From positions 1 through 33,799 of the forward strand of contig JADGHJ010000010.1 of NCBI GenBank assembly GCA_019686175.1: DNA of 33,799 nucleotides, in the 5' to 3' direction. The translations under genes were made by a program, and so were the position numbers. This stretch comes from Chloroflexota bacterium. GTDB lineage: Bacteria > Chloroflexota > UBA6077 > JAJPHF01. The notes below the pieces were generated by a model that worked only from the letters and a program-made list of their open reading frames with translations, searched no databases and was not told the origin of the DNA. Positions 30,328 to 33,799 of the stretch are shown here, piece by piece. Position 1 is the first letter of the stretch; every line of letters starts with the position of its first letter.

Positions 30328-31839
30328 GTGACGGAGAGCAGCGAGCGGCGTGTGACGCATGAGGCCGATCTGGTGATTGTCGGCGCGGGGGCAGCGGGCG
30401 CCACGGCGGCACTGGAGGCCCACGCGGCAGGAGCGACCTTCGTGGGCCTCGACCAGCTCGGCGAGTTCGGTGGCACGGCCATCACCAGCGGCGGTGGCTG
30501 CTGCATCGCCGGCTCCCGCTTCCAGCAAGCGCGCGGCATCGAGGACTCGTGGCAGCTCGCCCTACAGGACCTGATCGAGGCTGGCGACGGCGAGGCAGAC
30601 GCCGAGTGGGGCCGCTTCTACCTCGAGCATTCGGCGCGCGACCTGCACGACTGGCTCCAGGAGCGCGGTGTGGAGTGGATCGCCCTGAAGTGGCAGGAAC
30701 ACCACTCGGTGCCGCGCTGGCACCAGCCCAAGGGCGCTGGTCGGGGCATCATGCTCGCCCTGTGGGCCGAGATGGGGCGCCTCGGCCTGCAAGACCGCTG
30801 GCACTTCAACATGACTGCCGAGGACCTGCTCCTCGCCGACGGCCGTGTGGTGGGCGTGCTGGCGCGCGACCAGCAGGGCGCACTGCACGAGTTCCGCGGC
30901 CAGGCCGTGATCATGGCCACCGGCGGCTTCATGGGCAACCTGGAGATGGTGCTCGAATACGGGCCGCACCTACGTCGGGTGGAGAAGGTGCTCGTGGGCG
31001 GCGGGCGCGGCGCCCAGGGCAAGGGTCACCGCCTGCTGGAGCGCTACGGCGCCCAGCTGACCCACATGCACAACCTCTGGTGCTACGTCTACGCCACCCC
31101 GGACTACAAGGACCCGGAGGGCCGGCGCGGCCTGGTCATCCGGGGCATCGACGACAACATCTGGGTGAACGAGAACGGCGAGCGCTTCCACAACGAGTTC
31201 TACACTGGCGCGGGGATGGCCACCCCGGCCGTGCTCCAGCTCCCGCGCGCCACCTGCTGGTGCATCCTCGACCGCGCCATGGCCAGCCAGATGGACATCG
31301 CCGATCCCTACTATCGGCGGGGGCAGGAGGTGCTGCGCGACCGGGTGGAGGAGCTGCTGGCCCACTCGCCGTACATCTGGCGCGGCGACACGCCCGCGGA
31401 GCTGGCCCGCAACGCCGGCCTCAACGTGGAGAACTTCGTGCGCACCTTCGAGGGCTGGAACGCGCTGCTGGCCTCGGGCGCCGAGGAGGACCCGCTGACG
31501 GGCCGCAAGCTGAAGGGGCTGAAGCCATTCACCGAGCCCCCGTTCTACGCCATCCAGTTCTTCCCGCTGGCGCGCAAGAACCTGGGTGGCGTGCGCACGG
31601 ACCTCCAGTGCCACGTGCTCGACCGCGCCAACCGGCCGATCCCGGGGCTGTACGCGGCGGGCGAGCTGTGCGGCCAGGCCGGCGGTCACATCGCGGGCAA
31701 GCGCGCCTTGGAGGGCATCATGATCGGCGGCTCGCTGTTCTCCGGCCGAGTGGCGGGCGCCTGGGCCGCGCATGAGGCCGGCTACCGCGAGCCGGTGCAC
31801 CTGGACGCGCGACGACCGCTCGAAGCGGCCACTGTCTAG
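30328..31839 (+). CDS. FAD-dependent oxidoreductase (fumarate reductase/ketosteroid dehydrogenase type)
   Basis: A 503-residue flavoprotein of the FAD_binding_2 family. The FAD motif VIVGAGAAGATAALEA is at the N-terminus (GAGAAG at 19-24), with GGTAITSGGG, MATGGFMGN and NLGGVRTD in order, and the C-terminal FAD segment GLYAAGELCG with an AGGHIAGKRALEG loop. These enzymes reduce or desaturate C=C bonds (fumarate, urocanate, 3-ketosteroids). The substrate is not evident. No signal peptide is seen, so it is probably cytoplasmic. GTG 30328 follows GGAGGCGGAG; readings to 30244 are longer but lack a ribosome site. Confidence 0.85.
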   Translation: MTESSERRVTHEADLVIVGAGAAGATAALEAHAAGATFVGLDQLGEFGGTAITSGGGCCIAGSRFQQARGIEDSWQLALQDLIEAGDGEADAEWGRFYLEHSARDLHDWLQERGVEWIALKWQEHHSVPRWHQPKGAGRGIMLALWAEMGRLGLQDRWHFNMTAEDLLLADGRVVGVLARDQQGALHEFRGQAVIMATGGFMGNLEMVLEYGPHLRRVEKVLVGGGRGAQGKGHRLLERYGAQLTHMHNLWCYVYATPDYKDPEGRRGLVIRGIDDNIWVNENGERFHNEFYTGAGMATPAVLQLPRATCWCILDRAMASQMDIADPYYRRGQEVLRDRVEELLAHSPYIWRGDTPAELARNAGLNVENFVRTFEGWNALLASGAEEDPLTGRKLKGLKPFTEPPFYAIQFFPLARKNLGGVRTDLQCHVLDRANRPIPGLYAAGELCGQAGGHIAGKRALEGIMIGGSLFSGRVAGAWAAHEAGYREPVHLDARRPLEAATV

Positions 31840-31863
31840 CCAAGTCCGGGGGCGGGGTGGGGC

Positions 31864-32277
31864 GTGCACCACCAGGTGCTGTACGGCCAGCGGCACGGCT
31901 CGGGCCGCTGGTCGCCCCCGCTTGGACCAGGGCAGGGCGACGGTCCGGTGGTGCTGTGGCTGAATGCGCGCCGGGAGGTGCTGGGGGTGCCGGCGCCGCG
32001 CCTCGGCCTGCTCGCGCTGCTGGCTGCCCACGGGCTGCCCTACACCTTGCGCTACCGGCCCTGGTCGGATCCAACGCTGCGAGGCGAGCCGCTACTGGTA
32101 GCTGTCGCCGACCTCGGAGAGCCGTTGGAGATCGTGGTCAACGGCACGCTGGCCGCCTGCGGCGTCGTCCACCTGACCGTCATGGCTGGCGACGAGGTCG
32201 TGATCGGGCAGCCCTGGTACCTCCGCCAGCGCTTCCCGTTCTACCTGCCTGACAACGCCGTTCCGCCGGCACGCTAG
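31864..32277 (+). CDS. Small protein of unknown function next to the FAD oxidoreductase
   Basis: A 137-residue protein from a GTG with a G-rich upstream. It has no signal peptide and no long hydrophobic stretch. Beta-strand-like segments (PVVLWLNARREVLGV, PLLVAVADLG, LEIVVNGTLAACG, VVHLTVMAGDEVVIG) suggest a small beta-rich fold. I do not recognise the family. It starts 24 bp after the oxidoreductase and is probably co-transcribed with it; a subunit or accessory role is only a guess. Confidence 0.55.
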   Translation: MHHQVLYGQRHGSGRWSPPLGPGQGDGPVVLWLNARREVLGVPAPRLGLLALLAAHGLPYTLRYRPWSDPTLRGEPLLVAVADLGEPLEIVVNGTLAACGVVHLTVMAGDEVVIGQPWYLRQRFPFYLPDNAVPPAR

Positions 32278-32312
32278 TCCTCAACCGGGCCAGGCGACAC
32301 GTCACGAGGCGC

Positions 32313-32328
32313 CCCGGCAGACACCGGG
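32313..32328. terminator. Weak hairpin between convergent genes
   Basis: cccgg (32313-32317) pairs with ccggg (32324-32328), loop 6 nt, in the 61-bp gap between the small protein gene and otsA. No T-run; it could act weakly on either strand. Confidence 0.3.
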
Positions 32329-32338
32329 CGGCGGGAGA

Positions 32339-33799
32339 TCAGGCCCGGGCGCGCTGGAGCAACTGCCGGCGGATGCTGGCGGGCACGGCTTCCGTGATCC
32401 CCAGATCCATCAGCTGTGCCGCGAGCCAATGGGCGGCCGTCCATTCCTTCACCCGCCGCCGGAGCCGTGCCAGGCGGGCGCTCTTCTCCGCTACCGGCAT
32501 GTCCAGCGCCTGCGCCATTGCCTGAGCCGTCCCCTCCACGTCCAGCGGCGACACCAGCAGCGCGCTCTCCGCCGCTTCCTCGGCCACCCCCGCCGTCTCC
32601 GACACGATCAGCACGCCGGGCCGCTGCGAGACGATCGCCCACTCCTTCGCCACCAGGTTCATCCCGTCGTGCAGCGAGTTCACCAGCATCACGTCGCACA
32701 GCCGCATGGCGACCAGCGCCTGGTCGCGATCGTTGGTGTAATAGACATGGATCGGTGGGCGGCCGCACGAGGCGGCGAAGCGCGCGTTGATGCGCTCAAT
32801 CGTGGCGTAGATCTTGTCGCGATATGCCTGATACACCCCGAGGTCGGTGCGCGATGGCACCAGGAAGGCCAGGAACCGCACGCGTCCATGCAGGTCTGGC
32901 CGCAGCTCGAGCAGCCGCTCGAATGCCAGGAAGCCAACGAGCTGGTTCTTGCTCGGGTCGAGGCGGTCGACCCGCACGACATTCAGCTCGCCCAACTCGG
33001 GCGCCAGCCGTCGCTCCATGGCCTCGACCACCTGCGGGCGCATCCCCCGCTGGAGAGCTTGGGGATCGACGCTGGCCGGGTAGGCGCGCACGGCCACGCG
33101 GCGCCGCGGCGCGGCCAGCACCGTCGAGCGCACCGGGTCGACCTTGAGGCCCAGTAGCTCAGCACAGGCCCCAAGGAACGCTTGCACGTCGCTGGGCGTT
33201 TGCAGGCCGACCACATCGGCGCCCAGGAGCCCGCGCAGAATCGTCTCGCGCCACTCGGCCGGCAGGAGCTTGAGCAATGCCGCGTCGGGAAACGGGATGT
33301 GGGTAAAGTGCAGGATCGGCGTGGAGGGAAGCGCCTGACGCAGCAGCGCCGGCAGCGGATAGAGGTGGTAGTCCTGCACCAGAAACGCGTGCGCCCCCGG
33401 ACAGGCCCCGATCACAGCCTCGGCCAGGCAGCGGTTGGCCTCGAGGTACCCCTCGTCCCAGGCCCGGTAGCGGCAGTGGTCGAGATACTCATAGCCGCCC
33501 GCGCCGACCACCCGGTGCTGGAGCATCCACAGCACTTCATTGCTGATCAGGCCGTAGTACGCGTGGTACACCCGCGCGGGCACCGGCACGGGAATCACGT
33601 TCAAGCGCGTGTCGGTCTGATCTGCCGCGGTGGTGAACAGGCCCGAGCGCGAGGCCTCGGCGTCGGGCGGCTCGGAGACGCAGCAGAACCAGGCGACATC
33701 GGGCTGGCGAGCCAGCGGCGTGAGCATGCTGACAAGCCCGCCCGCCGAGGGTCGCGCCACCCAGCGGCCGTTGCGCCAGATGAAATCGTTGGGGCCACG
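32339..33799 (-). CDS. otsA: Trehalose-6-phosphate synthase, lacking its 5' end
   Basis: A GT20 glycosyltransferase joining UDP-glucose and glucose-6-phosphate; 486 codons are present and the frame runs off the right edge. In-frame codons before the GTG at 33760 read RGPNDFIWRNGRW and continue into ARPSAGGLVSML, the normal N-terminal motif of this family, so that GTG is not the true start. VQDYHLYPLP, HFTHIPFP, RLDPSKN and NSLHDGMNLVAKEW give the sugar- and nucleotide-binding sites. RLDPSKN is the form seen in actinobacterial and Chloroflexota enzymes rather than the enteric RLDYTKG. galU in this window could supply its UDP-glucose. No phosphatase gene (otsB) is visible. Confidence 0.92.
   Translation of the reverse strand, partial: RGPNDFIWRNGRWVARPSAGGLVSMLTPLARQPDVAWFCCVSEPPDAEASRSGLFTTAADQTDTRLNVIPVPVPARVYHAYYGLISNEVLWMLQHRVVGAGGYEYLDHCRYRAWDEGYLEANRCLAEAVIGACPGAHAFLVQDYHLYPLPALLRQALPSTPILHFTHIPFPDAALLKLLPAEWRETILRGLLGADVVGLQTPSDVQAFLGACAELLGLKVDPVRSTVLAAPRRRVAVRAYPASVDPQALQRGMRPQVVEAMERRLAPELGELNVVRVDRLDPSKNQLVGFLAFERLLELRPDLHGRVRFLAFLVPSRTDLGVYQAYRDKIYATIERINARFAASCGRPPIHVYYTNDRDQALVAMRLCDVMLVNSLHDGMNLVAKEWAIVSQRPGVLIVSETAGVAEEAAESALLVSPLDVEGTAQAMAQALDMPVAEKSARLARLRRRVKEWTAAHWLAAQLMDLGITEAVPASIRRQLLQRARA

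Noticed and set aside
33601-33798. 65-codon minus-strand reading at the right edge
   Set aside because: It is a shadow of the otsA frame, which itself continues in frame to the edge with the conserved N-terminal motif.

Overview
The window looks like a piece of a high-GC Chloroflexota chromosome, plausibly from the Thermomicrobia or a related thermophilic lineage. This rests on inference: very high GC, frequent GTG starts, 4-nt stop/start overlaps, a secreted protein with a Thr/Pro repeat linker and an FIPLVMK-type motif typical of Chloroflexota surface proteins, a K+-independent H+-pyrophosphatase and a DUF512 protein. No rRNA, tRNA, CRISPR array, integrase or insertion sequence was found. 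Most of the window is ordinary core metabolism; the interest lies mainly in regulation and in a few odd genes.

Layout. 1-5363 (minus strand): the 5' part of a secreted protein gene, a MoxR-type ATPase/VWA protein pair with a good promoter and a hairpin at its end, a PIG-L deacetylase and a doubtful mini-protein. 5364-5901: a gene-poor stretch with two strong hairpins and one copy of a dispersed repeat. 5902-8170 (plus): two small unknown proteins, then a coupled set of an ABM-fold protein, an unknown protein and a dihydrodipicolinate-reductase-like dehydrogenase. 8167-10214 (minus): galU and an AI-2E-family membrane protein. 10389-13571 (plus): thiE, then hppA behind its own promoter and a leader of about 310 nt packed with hairpins. 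13659-22814 (plus): a long, tightly packed run rplS-rnhB-yraN-dacA-rluB-cmk-plsC-DUF512-glmS-glycosyltransferase, covering translation, RNA processing, lipid and cell-envelope precursors.

22811-28484 (minus) is a tryptophan operon. A strong promoter leads into a T-box leader whose specifier loop carries UGG (Trp), followed by trpS-trpD-trpC-trpF-trpA-scpA joined by short overlaps. Uncharged tRNA-Trp would therefore be expected to raise both Trp-tRNA charging and Trp synthesis. The operon has no trpB, and its TrpA keeps the catalytic Glu/Asp but has lost two residues that normally touch TrpB. Between the T-box terminator and trpS lies the second copy of the dispersed repeat seen at about 5.5 kb.

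28577-30075 (minus) encodes two secreted cupredoxins, one with two copper sites and one with a single site, divergent from a FAD-dependent oxidoreductase and a small unknown protein (30328-32277, plus). The right edge holds most of a trehalose-6-phosphate synthase (minus), whose 5' end lies outside the window. Two of the convergent gene pairs (8167-8170 and 22811-22814) end on the same CTAG, so one palindrome supplies both stop codons.
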